Part shown: positions 43,331-52,092 of the stretch, piece by piece
Numbering within the stretch: the stretch's first letter is position 1
How the letters are laid out: each line of letters opens with the position of its first letter
Source: Mesorhizobium sp. WSM3860
Lineage (GTDB): Bacteria; Pseudomonadota; Alphaproteobacteria; Rhizobiales; Rhizobiaceae
DNA: 64,000 nt
Direction of reading: 5' to 3'
NCBI RefSeq assembly: GCF_002294995.1
Contig: NZ_NSGF01000002.1
Location: forward strand, 434,001-498,000
The notes under the pieces: generated by a model
The model's database searches: none
Told to the model about the DNA's origin: nothing
The model's input: the letters and a program-made list of their open reading frames with translations, nothing else
Translations under genes and position numbers: made by a program

Positions 43331-44125
43331 ATGAACGGCCCGATCTTCGAGGCGCTGAAACGGACATTGAAGGCCAAGGGCCTGACCTACCGGGCGCTGG
43401 CCGAGCGCATGGGCGTTTCCGAGCCGACGGTGAAGCGCATCTTCCATGAGCGCAACTGCAAGCTCGATCGGCTGATGGAGATCTGCGCCGCTGCGAACGT
43501 GGAACTGGAGAATGTGCTAGGCTCGATGAATCGGGGACCGGGACCGGCCAACCATGTCGCGCCGGAGATCGAGCGCAAGCTGGCCGCGCGGCCGGCGCTG
43601 CTCTTCGTCTTCATCATGCTGTCCGAAAAATTCACGCCCGAAGGCATCATGCGCTCACAGGGTCTCAGCGAAGCCTCGATGTTCCTTTATCTGCGCGACC
43701 TGGAAGAGCTTGGGCTGGTGGCGCTCGGGCGCGGCCTGTCGGCAAGATTGCTGGTCGAGACGCCGATCCAGTGGGATTTCGAGGGCCCGCTGCGGCCGCA
43801 CTTCGAGACAACCAACAAGAATTTTGTCGGCTGGGCGATAACCCATCTGGAACGGGAAGCGACCTTTGTCAGCTTCTCGCGGCGTATGCGGCCGGAAACG
43901 GCGGAGATGGTGCGGCGCGAGGCGGAGGACCTGGCAGAGCGCGTCAGGCTGCTTGCGCATCACGACCAGCACACCACGCCGGAAGACCAGCTCATCGGCT
44001 ACAAATGGACCTTTGCCTTCGGCGCGACGCCGTTTCCGGCGATCATGCCGATCGGGCCGCATCCGCGCGATGCCGGCGCGCGGACGAATGGCGGGTCGAA
44101 AGCAAGGCGGGCGCTGCCGGCGTAG
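43331..44125 (+). CDS. XRE-family transcriptional regulator with long C-terminal domain
   Basis: 264 residues. N-terminal HTH: LKRTLKAKGLTYRALAERMG, VSEPTVKRIFHERNCKLDRL. The C-terminal 200 residues resemble effector domains of regulators of this type (LEELGLVALGRGLSARLLVE, WAITHLEREATFVSFSRRM) and have no assigned ligand. ATG 43331 is chosen over GTG 43298, which overlaps the half-sites. The gene converges with the CHAD gene. Confidence 0.82.
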   Translation: MNGPIFEALKRTLKAKGLTYRALAERMGVSEPTVKRIFHERNCKLDRLMEICAAANVELENVLGSMNRGPGPANHVAPEIERKLAARPALLFVFIMLSEKFTPEGIMRSQGLSEASMFLYLRDLEELGLVALGRGLSARLLVETPIQWDFEGPLRPHFETTNKNFVGWAITHLEREATFVSFSRRMRPETAEMVRREAEDLAERVRLLAHHDQHTTPEDQLIGYKWTFAFGATPFPAIMPIGPHPRDAGARTNGGSKARRALPA

Positions 44126-44129
44126 GGCG

Positions 44130-45068
44130 TCAGGCCGCGGCCGAGCCTGCTTCCTCAGGCGGCGGCGCGAGGTCGTCGCGCGCCTTGCGCGCGAGCTTTC
44201 TGGCCGAGCGGTTGGGGCTGTCGCCGAACAGTTCGGCGGCATCGGCGAGACAGGTCTTGCCGAGGCTTTTTTCCGAACGCTTCAACAGCTTGCGCAGAAG
44301 CTTGGTGTCTTCGGGCGAACCGAGCGGCTCGCCATCGGCGGCGAGCAGCGCGCGCATGACGAAGACGTCATGCAGTTCGCCCAGCCGTTCGCCAAGCTTG
44401 TCGACCGCCTTGCGGCGCGCCTTGATCGGCGCCGGCCACAAGCGACCGAGCAGCGACAGATGCATCGAATGCGTCTTGGCCGCCTTGCGCAGGTCGTGAA
44501 AGTCATCGGCCTCGCCGCGCGAGCTCGCCTTATCCAGCGCCTTTTTCGCCCGCCGCAAGGTGGCGCGGGCGCCTTCGGCCAGTATGTCGGCCGCCTGCTC
44601 GGGCTGATCGGGCAGGGACAGCCTGTCGATACGCTCCAGCCCTTCCCGGCAGGCAGCGACCGCCGCGTTTATGGCGGCGTCGAGACCGGGACCGGCATGG
44701 AGCTCATGCTGACGCAGCACCAGCCTTTCGCGGACGGGATCGAGCCCGCCGGCCGCGGTCTCATCCGGAAAGGCGGAGGTCAGACGGTCGATGGTCTCGA
44801 TGAGAGCGGTCGCCTCGCGCGGGCCGGCAAGCAGCGCCGACACCTGCTTGTAGCATTCGTTCTCGGTCTGGCAAAACGGTTCGTCACCGGAACGAACCAG
44901 GCGCAGCAAGGCACGCACGCACTTAAGCCGCTTACGGCACTTGTGCAGCCCCTGCTCCGGCTTGTCGCGCGCCGTCTCGAGTTGGCCAAGCACCTTGCCG
45001 ATCTCGTCGGCCAATATGCGCCTGACCTCGCCGGTCAGCGGCAAGCGCGGATCGATGCGAAAGCTCAT
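44130..45068 (-). CDS. CHAD-domain protein
   Basis: 312 residues, helical, with conserved histidines and basic residues typical of CHAD (GLHKCRKRLKCVRALLRLVR; DFHDLRKAAKTHSMHLSLL; LGELHDVFVMRALL). CHAD proteins bind polyphosphate. The stop of the CYTH gene overlaps the start by 4 bases, so the two are translated together, matching proteins elsewhere in which CYTH and CHAD are fused. Confidence 0.9.
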   Translation of the reverse strand: MSFRIDPRLPLTGEVRRILADEIGKVLGQLETARDKPEQGLHKCRKRLKCVRALLRLVRSGDEPFCQTENECYKQVSALLAGPREATALIETIDRLTSAFPDETAAGGLDPVRERLVLRQHELHAGPGLDAAINAAVAACREGLERIDRLSLPDQPEQAADILAEGARATLRRAKKALDKASSRGEADDFHDLRKAAKTHSMHLSLLGRLWPAPIKARRKAVDKLGERLGELHDVFVMRALLAADGEPLGSPEDTKLLRKLLKRSEKSLGKTCLADAAELFGDSPNRSARKLARKARDDLAPPPEEAGSAAA

Positions 45069-45538
45069 GCGGCTATCTCCGGAATCCCCCCGAGGGCCAG
45101 CGACGCGTTGTAAAACCTCGACTCGCCGGTGACCTCGCGACCGAGCCAGTCGGGCAGCATTTCGTCAGGTACGTCCTCCGGCGTCTCCAGCTCCGCGACC
45201 ACCAGCCCCGAGAGCACTCCGCCGAACACATCGACTTCATAGAGATAGCCGCGGTGCCTAACATGGTGACGTGTCTTCTCGATGACACGCCCGATCGCGA
45301 AGCCCATCAATTCCTCGGCCTCGGCAAGCGGGATGGGATATTCGAATTCGTCCCGCTCGCGCGCCTTGTTGCCGAACTTCAGCGTCAGCTTGGCGGAGCC
45401 TCCGTCGCTGATGCGTACGCGAACCGTGCGTCCGGGTTGCGCGGCGACGTAGAACTGGCGAATGCGGATATGCGCCTCGACCAGGCTGCGCCAGGCGGGA
45501 TCAGCGACCAGGAACTTGCGCTCGACTTCCTTGCCCAT
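45065..45538 (-). CDS. CYTH-domain protein (triphosphate tunnel enzyme)
   Basis: 157 residues. The ExExK motif is at the N-terminus (MGKEVERKFLV, E4-E6-K8). Further tunnel strands are TVRVRISDGGSAKLTLKFG, ERDEFEYPIPLAEAEEL and YLYEVDVFGGVLSGLVVAEL. Such proteins hydrolyse inorganic triphosphate or other triphosphates. Operon partner of the CHAD protein. Confidence 0.9.
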   Translation of the reverse strand: MGKEVERKFLVADPAWRSLVEAHIRIRQFYVAAQPGRTVRVRISDGGSAKLTLKFGNKARERDEFEYPIPLAEAEELMGFAIGRVIEKTRHHVRHRGYLYEVDVFGGVLSGLVVAELETPEDVPDEMLPDWLGREVTGESRFYNASLALGGIPEIAA

Positions 45539-45598
45539 GGCCGCGCACTAAAGCCCGCGCGCAAGAAGATGGCAAGCCGAGTTCGGATTCAACTTGAC

Positions 45599-45620
45599 TT
45601 TAATCAATCGATTGATTAAA
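45599..45620. promoter_or_regulatory. Perfect 22-bp palindrome: candidate TetR operator
   Basis: TTTAATCAATC/GATTGATTAAA is perfectly symmetric and ends on the first base of the TetR-type gene ATG. A TTGACT (-35-like, 45594-45599) overlaps its left edge and TAAATG lies 17 bases later. A dimeric repressor bound here would block the promoter. Confidence 0.75.
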
Positions 45621-46333
45621 TGCAAAGGATGAGCAAACAAGCGCACCCAAAAAGGGCCCCACGCGAAACCTCTCCCGCCGATCAAACGCGCGCAGCGCTG
45701 GTGCAGGCCGCGCTCAAGCTGTTCGGCCGGCAGGGCTTCGACGGCACCTCGACTCGCGAGATCGCGGCCGAGGCCAAGGCCAATATCGGCTCCATCGCCT
45801 ATCATTTCGGCGGCAAGGAGGGGCTGCGCGCCGCCGCCGCCGACTTCATCGTCGAGACCATCCAGGGTATCGCCGGTCAGGCGCTCGGCGCACCCCAGGC
45901 GGGGGCTCCTTCGAGCCCCGAAGCCGCGCGGGCGCAACTCTTTGCCGCGCTGGCGCGGATGGTCGGCTTTGTCGTGGCAAGTCCCCAGGCCGGCGAGATC
46001 GTACAATTCGTACTGCGCGAGCTCTCGCATCCGACGGCGGCGCTCGATCGCATTTATGCCGGCGTGTTCGAACCGACGCATCGGCGGCTGTGCCAGATCT
46101 GGGAGCAGGCGACCGGCGAACCGGCCGAGAGCGAGGCCACCAGGCTCACCGTGTTCACCATCATCGGGCAGGTCATCTATTTCCGCATCGGACGTGAGGC
46201 GGTGATGCGCAGGATGGGCTGGCGCGAGATCGGCGACACGGAGGCCGCCAAGGTGGTGGCGGTCGCGACCGCCAACCTCAGGGCAATGCTGGCGGCGCGC
46301 GATGCAGCCGCCGACAGGAAGGTCAAATCATGA
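45620..46333 (+). CDS. TetR-family regulator, CecR-like
   Basis: 237 residues. The HTH is in DQTRAALVQAALKLFGRQGF, DGTSTREIAAEAKANIGSIA, YHFGGKEGLRAAAADFIVE. The C-terminal domain resembles that of E. coli CecR (YbiH), the repressor of the ybhGFSR exporter, and the downstream genes here are the matching HlyD, ATPase and permease. The start could be ATG 45620, inside the palindrome, or ATG 45629, which would sit at the likely transcription start. It overlaps the next gene by 4 bases. Confidence 0.88.
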   Translation: MQRMSKQAHPKRAPRETSPADQTRAALVQAALKLFGRQGFDGTSTREIAAEAKANIGSIAYHFGGKEGLRAAAADFIVETIQGIAGQALGAPQAGAPSSPEAARAQLFAALARMVGFVVASPQAGEIVQFVLRELSHPTAALDRIYAGVFEPTHRRLCQIWEQATGEPAESEATRLTVFTIIGQVIYFRIGREAVMRRMGWREIGDTEAAKVVAVATANLRAMLAARDAAADRKVKS

Positions 46334-47283
46334 GCTTACTGTGTTCGCTGCCGCTCGCGGCCCAGCTGTTCGGCGCCTGCGCGCCGGCCGCGCCGCTGGC
46401 CGTCGGCTATGTCGAAGGCGAATATGTGCTGCTGGCGCCGATCGAAGTCGCGCAGGTCGAGACCGTGACGGTCAAGCGCGGCGACCGTGTCGAGCCGGGC
46501 GCGCCGGTGGTGACGCTCGAAAGCGCCGACGCCAAGATCGCCGTGGCGCAAGCCCAGGCCGCGCTCGCCCAAGCGCAGGCGCAGCTTGCCGACCTCAAGG
46601 TGGGCAAGCGGCCGGAAGAGATCGCCGTGCTCAAGGCGCAGGTGGACATGGCGAAGGCGCAGGCCGCCGACGCCAAGCGCAAATATGACCGCGCCAGCGA
46701 TCTCTACAAGCGCGGCACCGGCACCCAGGCCGACTACGACACCGCCTCGGCTTCGCTGGAGACCGCCAACGCGCAGGTCGGCCAGGCGGAGGCCAACCTT
46801 GCCGTCGGCGGCCTGCCGGCGCGGGCCGAAACGATCAGGGCGGCCGAGAACCAGGTCAAGCAGGCGCAATCGGAATTGGGGCAGGCCGAGTGGCGACTGT
46901 CCAAGCGCGTGCTGGCGGCGCCCTCGCCCGGCCGCATCGACGACGTGATCCGCAATCCCGGCGATACGGCCGGACCGACCGCGCCTGTGATCTCGATGCT
47001 GCCCGACGGCGCGGTAAAGCTCAGCGTCTATGTGCCGGAGACCGCCTTCTCCTCGGTCAAGGTCGGCACGCTGCTCAGCGTCCGTTGCGACGGCTGCGGG
47101 CCGGATTTGAAGGCACGCGTCAGCTATGTGTCGCCCGATCCCGAGTTCACCCCCCCGGTGATCTACTCGCTCGAGAACCGGCAGAAGCTGGTCTATCTCG
47201 TCGAGGCGCGGCCGGAGGGCGATGCCCATCCGCTGCAGCCCGGCCAGATCGTCGATGTCGACCTGGCGGATATCGGCAGATGA
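46330..47283 (+). CDS. HlyD-family membrane fusion/periplasmic adaptor protein
   Basis: 317 residues. An N-terminal hydrophobic segment with a Cys (LFGACAPAAPL) may be a signal or lipoprotein-like anchor. A split biotinyl-lipoyl domain (VTVKRGDRVEPGAPVVTLES ... ADAKIAVAQ, LAAPSPGRIDDVI) flanks a long alpha-hairpin (about residues 75-185) rich in Ala, Gln and Lys. It links the ABC exporter to the outer membrane channel, as YbhG does. ATGA overlap with the TetR-type gene; its stop overlaps the ATPase start. Confidence 0.88.
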   Translation: MSLLCSLPLAAQLFGACAPAAPLAVGYVEGEYVLLAPIEVAQVETVTVKRGDRVEPGAPVVTLESADAKIAVAQAQAALAQAQAQLADLKVGKRPEEIAVLKAQVDMAKAQAADAKRKYDRASDLYKRGTGTQADYDTASASLETANAQVGQAEANLAVGGLPARAETIRAAENQVKQAQSELGQAEWRLSKRVLAAPSPGRIDDVIRNPGDTAGPTAPVISMLPDGAVKLSVYVPETAFSSVKVGTLLSVRCDGCGPDLKARVSYVSPDPEFTPPVIYSLENRQKLVYLVEARPEGDAHPLQPGQIVDVDLADIGR

Positions 47284-48200
47284 ACGTCATCGACGTCCGC
47301 GGGCTGGTCAAGCGCTTCGGCGACAAGACCGTCGTCGACCATGTGACGATGACGGTCGCCGAGGGCGAGATCGTCGGCTTCCTCGGACCGAACGGCTCGG
47401 GCAAGACGACGACCATCCGCATTATGTGCGGACTTTTGACGCCGGATGCGGGCGAGGGCACGGTGCTCGGCTTCGACATTCTTAGCGACGCGCTCAAGAT
47501 CAAACGCGAAGTCGGCTACATGACGCAGAAATTCTCGTTCTACGAGGATCTGACGATCGGCGAGAATCTCGAATTCGTGGCGCGGCTCTACCAAATGAAA
47601 CCGGTCGAGGAGTATGTCTCGCAAACATTGCAGGAGCTCGGCCTGACCACGCGCCGCAACCAACTCGCCGGCACGCTTTCCGGCGGCTGGAAGCAGCGGC
47701 TGGCACTCGCTGCCTGCATCATGCACAAGCCGAAGCTGCTGCTGCTCGACGAGCCGACGGCTGGCGTCGACCCGAAGGCGCGGCGCGAGTTCTGGGACGA
47801 GATCCACCGCCTGGCCAGCGGCGGGCTCACCGTGCTGGTCTCCACCCACTACATGGACGAGGCCGAGCGCTGCCACCGCATCAGCTACATCTCCTATGGC
47901 AAGATGCTGGCCACCGGCACCGTGGACGAGGTGGTGAGGAATGCCGGCCTGACCACCTTCGTGTTGCAGGGACCGCGGCTCGACCGCGTGGCCGAGGCGC
48001 TGCAGGGGCGTCCGGGCGTCGACCAGGTGGCGCCCTTCGGCGCCACGCTGCATATCGTCGGCTCCGACAAGGCAGCACTCGAAAAGGCGCTCGCCGATGT
48101 CGAGAAGGAGCACAAGGGCGTGACGGCGACGCCCGGCGAGACCAGCCTGGAAGATGTCTTCATCCAGTTCATGTCCGGCTCGAAGGACAACATGGCATGA
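47280..48200 (+). CDS. ABC exporter ATP-binding protein (YbhF-like)
   Basis: 306 residues. Walker A LGPNGSGKTTTIRIM, Q-loop GYMTQKFSFYEDLTIGENLE, signature TLSGGWKQRLALAACI, Walker B LLLLDEPTAGVDP, H-loop VLVSTHYMDEAERC. One nucleotide-binding domain with a C-terminal extension (FVLQGPRLDRVAEALQGRPG). E. coli YbhF has two such domains fused. It overlaps both neighbours by 4 bases. Confidence 0.92.
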   Translation: MNVIDVRGLVKRFGDKTVVDHVTMTVAEGEIVGFLGPNGSGKTTTIRIMCGLLTPDAGEGTVLGFDILSDALKIKREVGYMTQKFSFYEDLTIGENLEFVARLYQMKPVEEYVSQTLQELGLTTRRNQLAGTLSGGWKQRLALAACIMHKPKLLLLDEPTAGVDPKARREFWDEIHRLASGGLTVLVSTHYMDEAERCHRISYISYGKMLATGTVDEVVRNAGLTTFVLQGPRLDRVAEALQGRPGVDQVAPFGATLHIVGSDKAALEKALADVEKEHKGVTATPGETSLEDVFIQFMSGSKDNMA

Positions 48201-49345
48201 GAGATGGCGTGAGAGCGATCTTTTCCTTCGCGAGACTCGGCGCGCTGCTGATCAAGGAATTCATCCAGATGCGGCGCGACCGCATCACCTTCGCCATGAT
48301 GCTGGGCGTGCCGCTGATACAGCTGGTGCTGTTCGGCTACGCCATCAACAACGACCCGAAGAGCCTGCCGGCTGCACTCGTCGCGACCAGCAGCGATCCC
48401 TACACGCGGGCAATGGTTTCGGCGCTGCAGACCACCGGCTACTATCGCTTCGACCATGTGACGCAAAGTGCGTCGCAAGCCGAATTCCTGATGTCGCGCG
48501 GCGATGTCGCCTTCGTCGTCACCATCCCGGCCGATTTCGCGCGGCGGGTGGAGCGCGGCGACAATCCGCAGATCCTGATCGAGGCCGACGCCACCGATCC
48601 GGCGGTGGCCAGCGGCGCCATCTCGACGCTGAGCACCGTCGCCGGCCAGGCGCTGCTGAGAGCGCAAGGCATGCAGGAAGCGGCGAAGGAGGCGGCGCGC
48701 GGCCAACTCGATGTCGTCGTGCACCGGCGCTACAATCCGGAAGGCATCTCGCAATACAACATCGTTCCCGGCCTGCTCGGCGTCATCCTGCAGATGACGA
48801 TGGTGATGATGACCTCGATCGCGCTGACGCGCGAGACCGAGCGCGGCACCATGGAAAACCTTTTGGCCATGCCGTCCAGCCCGCTCGAGATCATGCTGGG
48901 CAAGGTGCTGCCTTACCTGGTGGTCGGCGCGGTACAGGTGGTGGTGGTGCTGGCGGCGGCGAAGCTTCTGTTTGCGATTCCCTTCATGGGATCGCTGTCG
49001 CTCTTGCTGTCGGCGGTGCTGGTGTTCGTGCTGGCGCTGGTGCTGCTTGGCTACACGATCTCCACGATCGCGCGCACCCAGATGCAGGCGCTGCAACTCA
49101 CATTCTTCTTCTTCCTGCCCTCGATCATGCTGTCGGGCTTCATGTTCCCCTATCGCGGCATGCCGGGCTGGGCGCAGATCCTTGGCGAGATCTTTCCGCT
49201 GACGCATTTTTTGCGCATCACCCGCGCCGTCATGCTGAAGAGCGCGGAACTGCCGGCTGTGGCAACCGAGATCGGCTGGCTCGTGGTGTTCGTGGCGTTG
49301 TTTGCCGGCGTTGCGCTGGTGCGGTTCCGGCGGACGCTGGATTGA
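48197..49345 (+). CDS. ABC exporter permease, ABC2 type (YbhS/YbhR-like)
   Basis: 382 residues with one N-terminal membrane helix, a large periplasmic domain (about residues 60-190) and five C-terminal helices, the ABC2_membrane_3 layout. Blocks: KEFIQMRRDRITFAMMLGVP, ETERGTMENLLAMPSSPLEI and SIMLSGFMFPYRGMPGWAQI. Only one permease is present, so it may act as a homodimer. It ends 15 bases from the convergent dehydratase gene. Confidence 0.9.
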   Translation: MRDGVRAIFSFARLGALLIKEFIQMRRDRITFAMMLGVPLIQLVLFGYAINNDPKSLPAALVATSSDPYTRAMVSALQTTGYYRFDHVTQSASQAEFLMSRGDVAFVVTIPADFARRVERGDNPQILIEADATDPAVASGAISTLSTVAGQALLRAQGMQEAAKEAARGQLDVVVHRRYNPEGISQYNIVPGLLGVILQMTMVMMTSIALTRETERGTMENLLAMPSSPLEIMLGKVLPYLVVGAVQVVVVLAAAKLLFAIPFMGSLSLLLSAVLVFVLALVLLGYTISTIARTQMQALQLTFFFFLPSIMLSGFMFPYRGMPGWAQILGEIFPLTHFLRITRAVMLKSAELPAVATEIGWLVVFVALFAGVALVRFRRTLD

Positions 49346-49360
49346 GCCGCGACTGACTTA

Positions 49361-50341
49361 TCAGGCCGCCGCCGCCATGATCTCCGCGTAGGTTCCGAAA
49401 TCGACATTGCCGCCGGAGAGCACCACCGCCACGCATTTGCCGGCGAGGTCGATCTCGCCGGAGGCGAGCGCGGCCAGCGCGACGCAGCCGCCGGGCTCGA
49501 CCACCAGCTTCAGGTACGCCATGGCGTCGCGCATGGCTTGCGCCGTTGCCTTGTCGGAGACGGCGACGGCGCCGGCGAGGTTCTTGCGGTTGATCTCGAA
49601 GGTGATGGCGCCGGGCTTGGCGGTCAGGATCGCATCGCAAATAGAGGTGTGGCCGGGCTGGTTCGAGACCCGCTCACCCTTGGCGAGCGAGCGGCGCGTG
49701 TCGTCGAAATGCTCCGGCTCGACTGCCCAGACTTGCGTCTGTGCCGAGGCGTCCTTCACAGCGACGGAAATGCCGCTCGAGAGCCCGCCGCCGCCGCAGG
49801 GCACGACCACCGCATCGAGGCTGACGCCCAGCGCCTTTGCCTGGCGCATCAACTCCAGCCCGATCGTGCCCTGGCCGGCAATGATGGCCGGATCGTCGAA
49901 AGGCGGCACCAGCGCCATTCCCTTTTCGATATAGGGGCGAACGATCGTCATGCGATCGTCCTTGAAGCGGTCGAACGGCACCACCTCGGCGCCCATCTTG
50001 CGTACATTGCCGACCTTGAGCGCCGGCGCGTCCGCGGGCATGGCAATGACCGCCCTGACGCCGAACATGGCGGCCGAAGCGGCGACGCCCTGCGCGTGAT
50101 TGCCGGAAGAAAAGGCGACGGCGCCGCGGCTGCGCTCTTCTTCGCTCAAGCACGACAATTTGTTGTAAGCGCCGCGGATCTTGAAGGAGCCGGTGCGCTG
50201 CAGCGTCTCCGGCTTGAACAGGATGCGGGCGCCATAGCGCTTGTTGAGTTCCGGCGATTCGATCAGCGGCGTTTCGACGATCAACCCGGAAAGCCTGGCG
50301 GCAGCGGCGTGGATGTCGGAGATGCCGGGTGGGGTGGTCAT
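49361..50341 (-). CDS. Threonine/serine dehydratase-family PLP enzyme
   Basis: 326 residues, fold type II. The PLP Lys is in LQRTGSFKIRGAYNKLS; the Asn block is SSGNHAQGVA; the phosphate-binding loop is VVPCGGGGLSSGISVAV. It lacks the C-terminal ACT-like regulatory domain of biosynthetic IlvA, so it is a catabolic threonine dehydratase, serine racemase or hydroxyaspartate ammonia-lyase type. The exact substrate is not readable. Confidence 0.88.
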   Translation of the reverse strand: MTTPPGISDIHAAAARLSGLIVETPLIESPELNKRYGARILFKPETLQRTGSFKIRGAYNKLSCLSEEERSRGAVAFSSGNHAQGVAASAAMFGVRAVIAMPADAPALKVGNVRKMGAEVVPFDRFKDDRMTIVRPYIEKGMALVPPFDDPAIIAGQGTIGLELMRQAKALGVSLDAVVVPCGGGGLSSGISVAVKDASAQTQVWAVEPEHFDDTRRSLAKGERVSNQPGHTSICDAILTAKPGAITFEINRKNLAGAVAVSDKATAQAMRDAMAYLKLVVEPGGCVALAALASGEIDLAGKCVAVVLSGGNVDFGTYAEIMAAAA

Positions 50342-50459
50342 GGGCGTGGGCCTCCGAGGATCGGTTCCCTATGCTGCACGGAAAAGGCCGTAGCGCGCCA
50401 ACGAAAAAATGTGATGGAGACAATGTTGCTCGGCAGTCTTGGCGAGTTGGCGTTCCTTC

Positions 50460-50540
50460 GCGCCCCCCTCTGTCCTGCCGGACATCTCCCCCACAAGGGG
50501 GGAGATCAGCCGTCACCTCGGCTTTCGCAGAGGGGGGCGC
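50460..50540. repeat. Intergenic palindromic repeat, family C, copy 1
   Basis: 81 bases bounded by perfect 13-base arms GCGCCCCCCTCTG/CAGAGGGGGGCGC, with an inner hairpin ATCTCCCCCC/GGGGGGAGAT. A related, more degenerate copy lies at 60208-60340. Confidence 0.75.
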
Positions 50541-50577
50541 TGTCCCGCCGGCATTGCACAAGTTGCAGCCAACCGCC

Positions 50578-50901
50578 TCACCCCAGCAGCGCCCGCGTCC
50601 TCTTCTTCCCACCCAGCTTGCGCCAGCCGTTGAAACGATGTGTGGCGGCAGCGAAGGAGATCTTCATCTGCTGCGCGACCGTATAGCGCGACTTGCCGTC
50701 GTCGAACATGCGGTAGCAGCATTCGACGCCTTCCTCGGTCAGCTTGCCGTCCGGCGTCTTGTTGTGCGGATTGGCCGGGTCGAATTTTTCGGCCTGCTGC
50801 TCGATCAGGCCTTTGAGACGCTGCAGGTCGGCCTCGATGCTGGTGATGAGATCGAGAACAGGCTTTGGATCGAATGCGTGCGGGGACTTCTTGTCCGTCA
50901 T
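50578..50901 (-). CDS. Conserved small protein with HTH-like C-terminus, unknown function
   Basis: 107 residues. The N-terminal half has a heptad-like helix (VLDLITSIEADLQRLKGLIE). The C-terminal part CYRMFDDGKSRYTVAQQMKI, SFAAATHRFNGWRKLGGKKR resembles a recombinase-type helix-turn-helix. No family is recognised with confidence. ATG 50901 is used; ATG 50919 is an alternative. Confidence 0.65.
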   Translation of the reverse strand: MTDKKSPHAFDPKPVLDLITSIEADLQRLKGLIEQQAEKFDPANPHNKTPDGKLTEEGVECCYRMFDDGKSRYTVAQQMKISFAAATHRFNGWRKLGGKKRTRALLG

Positions 50902-51037
50902 CCCGTGTGTTTCCTTCATTTTTTGCTGATGCGTCCTATATAGGTGAACATTCGGCAATAATGAAGGATGCGCCATCGGTTCGATGAATTCTGCTTGTCC
51001 CGCGGCATTCGTGATTGACCCTCGAAGCTGGAATCCC

Positions 51038-51060
51038 TAGTTTAGAATCGTTCTAATCTA
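51038..51060. promoter_or_regulatory. ICE box (Irr-binding site) of mbfA
   Basis: TTAGAA-TCG-TTCTAA (51042-51056) is a perfect inverted repeat, extended by TAG/CTA on the flanks. It matches the iron control element bound by Irr in Rhizobiales. It lies 14 bases before the mbfA start and overlaps the probable -10 region, as expected for repression under iron limitation. Confidence 0.85.
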
Positions 51061-51073
51061 GGGTGATTTCCTC

Positions 51074-52057
51074 ATGCTTTCCCGTGTTTTCGGCTTTGGC
51101 CGCCGCTCTTTCGATTCGTTGTCGGAGCAGGAGATCCTGGCGCTGGCGATTTCGTCGGAGGAGGACGACGGGCGCATTTACCGGGCCTATGCCGACGGGC
51201 TGGCACAAGAGTTTCCGCAATCGGCCAAGGTGTTCGAGGCCATGGCGGAGGAGGAAGACGGCCACCGCGATTCCCTCATCGAGCTTCACCGCAGACGTTT
51301 CGGCGAGCGCATCCCGCTGATCCGGCGCGAGCATGTGAGAGGCTACTACGAACGCAAGCCCGACTGGCTGGTGCGGCCGCTCGGCATCGAGCATGTGCGC
51401 CGTCAGGCCGAGGATATGGAGCGGCAGGCTTATCGCTTCTATGTCGAGGCGGCCAGGCGCACCACCGATGCGTCGACCCGAAAGCTGCTCGACGAACTGG
51501 CGGCGGCGGAACTCGGGCACGAGAACTCCGCGCAGGAGCTCGAGCAGGAGCACGTCCCGGGCGAGGTGAAGGAGGAGGAAGCGACGACCGAGCAGCGCCA
51601 GTTCATCCTCACCTATGTGCAGCCGGGGCTGGCCGGGCTCATGGACGGGTCGGTGTCGACCCTGGCGCCGATCTTCGCCGCCGCCTTCGCCACGCATGCA
51701 ACCTTCCAGACCTTCCTCGTCGGCCTCGCCGCCTCGATCGGCGCCGGCATCTCGATGGGCTTCACCGAGGTGGCCTCCGACGACGGCAAGCTGTCCGGGC
51801 GCGGCTCGCCGGTGAAACGGGGGCTCACCGTCGGCATCATGACGACGCTGGGCGGACTCGGCCACGCGCTGCCCTATCTCATTCCCTATTTCTGGACGGC
51901 AACGATCGTTGCCGCGATCGTCGTGTTCTTCGAACTGTGGGCGATCGCCTTCATCCAGAACCGCTACATGCAGACGCCGTTCTGGCGCGCCGCCTTCCAG
52001 GTGGTGCTGGGCGGCGCGCTGGTGTTCGGGGCGGGTGTGCTGATCGGCAATGCGTAG
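51074..52057 (+). CDS. mbfA: Membrane-bound ferritin MbfA (rubrerythrin-VIT1 fusion), iron exporter
   Basis: 327 residues. Residues 1 to about 165 form a ferritin-like domain with metal-binding Glu/His motifs (AISSEEDDGRIYRAYADGLA; AMAEEEDGHRDSL; ELAAAELGHENSAQE). The C-terminal part is a VIT1/CCC1-like membrane domain (GLAGLMDGSVSTLAPIFAAA; FLVGLAASIGAGISMGFTEV). MbfA exports iron and protects against iron and peroxide stress in rhizobia. The ICE box indicates Irr control. Confidence 0.93.
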   Translation: MLSRVFGFGRRSFDSLSEQEILALAISSEEDDGRIYRAYADGLAQEFPQSAKVFEAMAEEEDGHRDSLIELHRRRFGERIPLIRREHVRGYYERKPDWLVRPLGIEHVRRQAEDMERQAYRFYVEAARRTTDASTRKLLDELAAAELGHENSAQELEQEHVPGEVKEEEATTEQRQFILTYVQPGLAGLMDGSVSTLAPIFAAAFATHATFQTFLVGLAASIGAGISMGFTEVASDDGKLSGRGSPVKRGLTVGIMTTLGGLGHALPYLIPYFWTATIVAAIVVFFELWAIAFIQNRYMQTPFWRAAFQVVLGGALVFGAGVLIGNA

Positions 52058-52092
52058 TTTTCCTTCCCTCTTTTTTGGGGGAAGGTGGAGTT

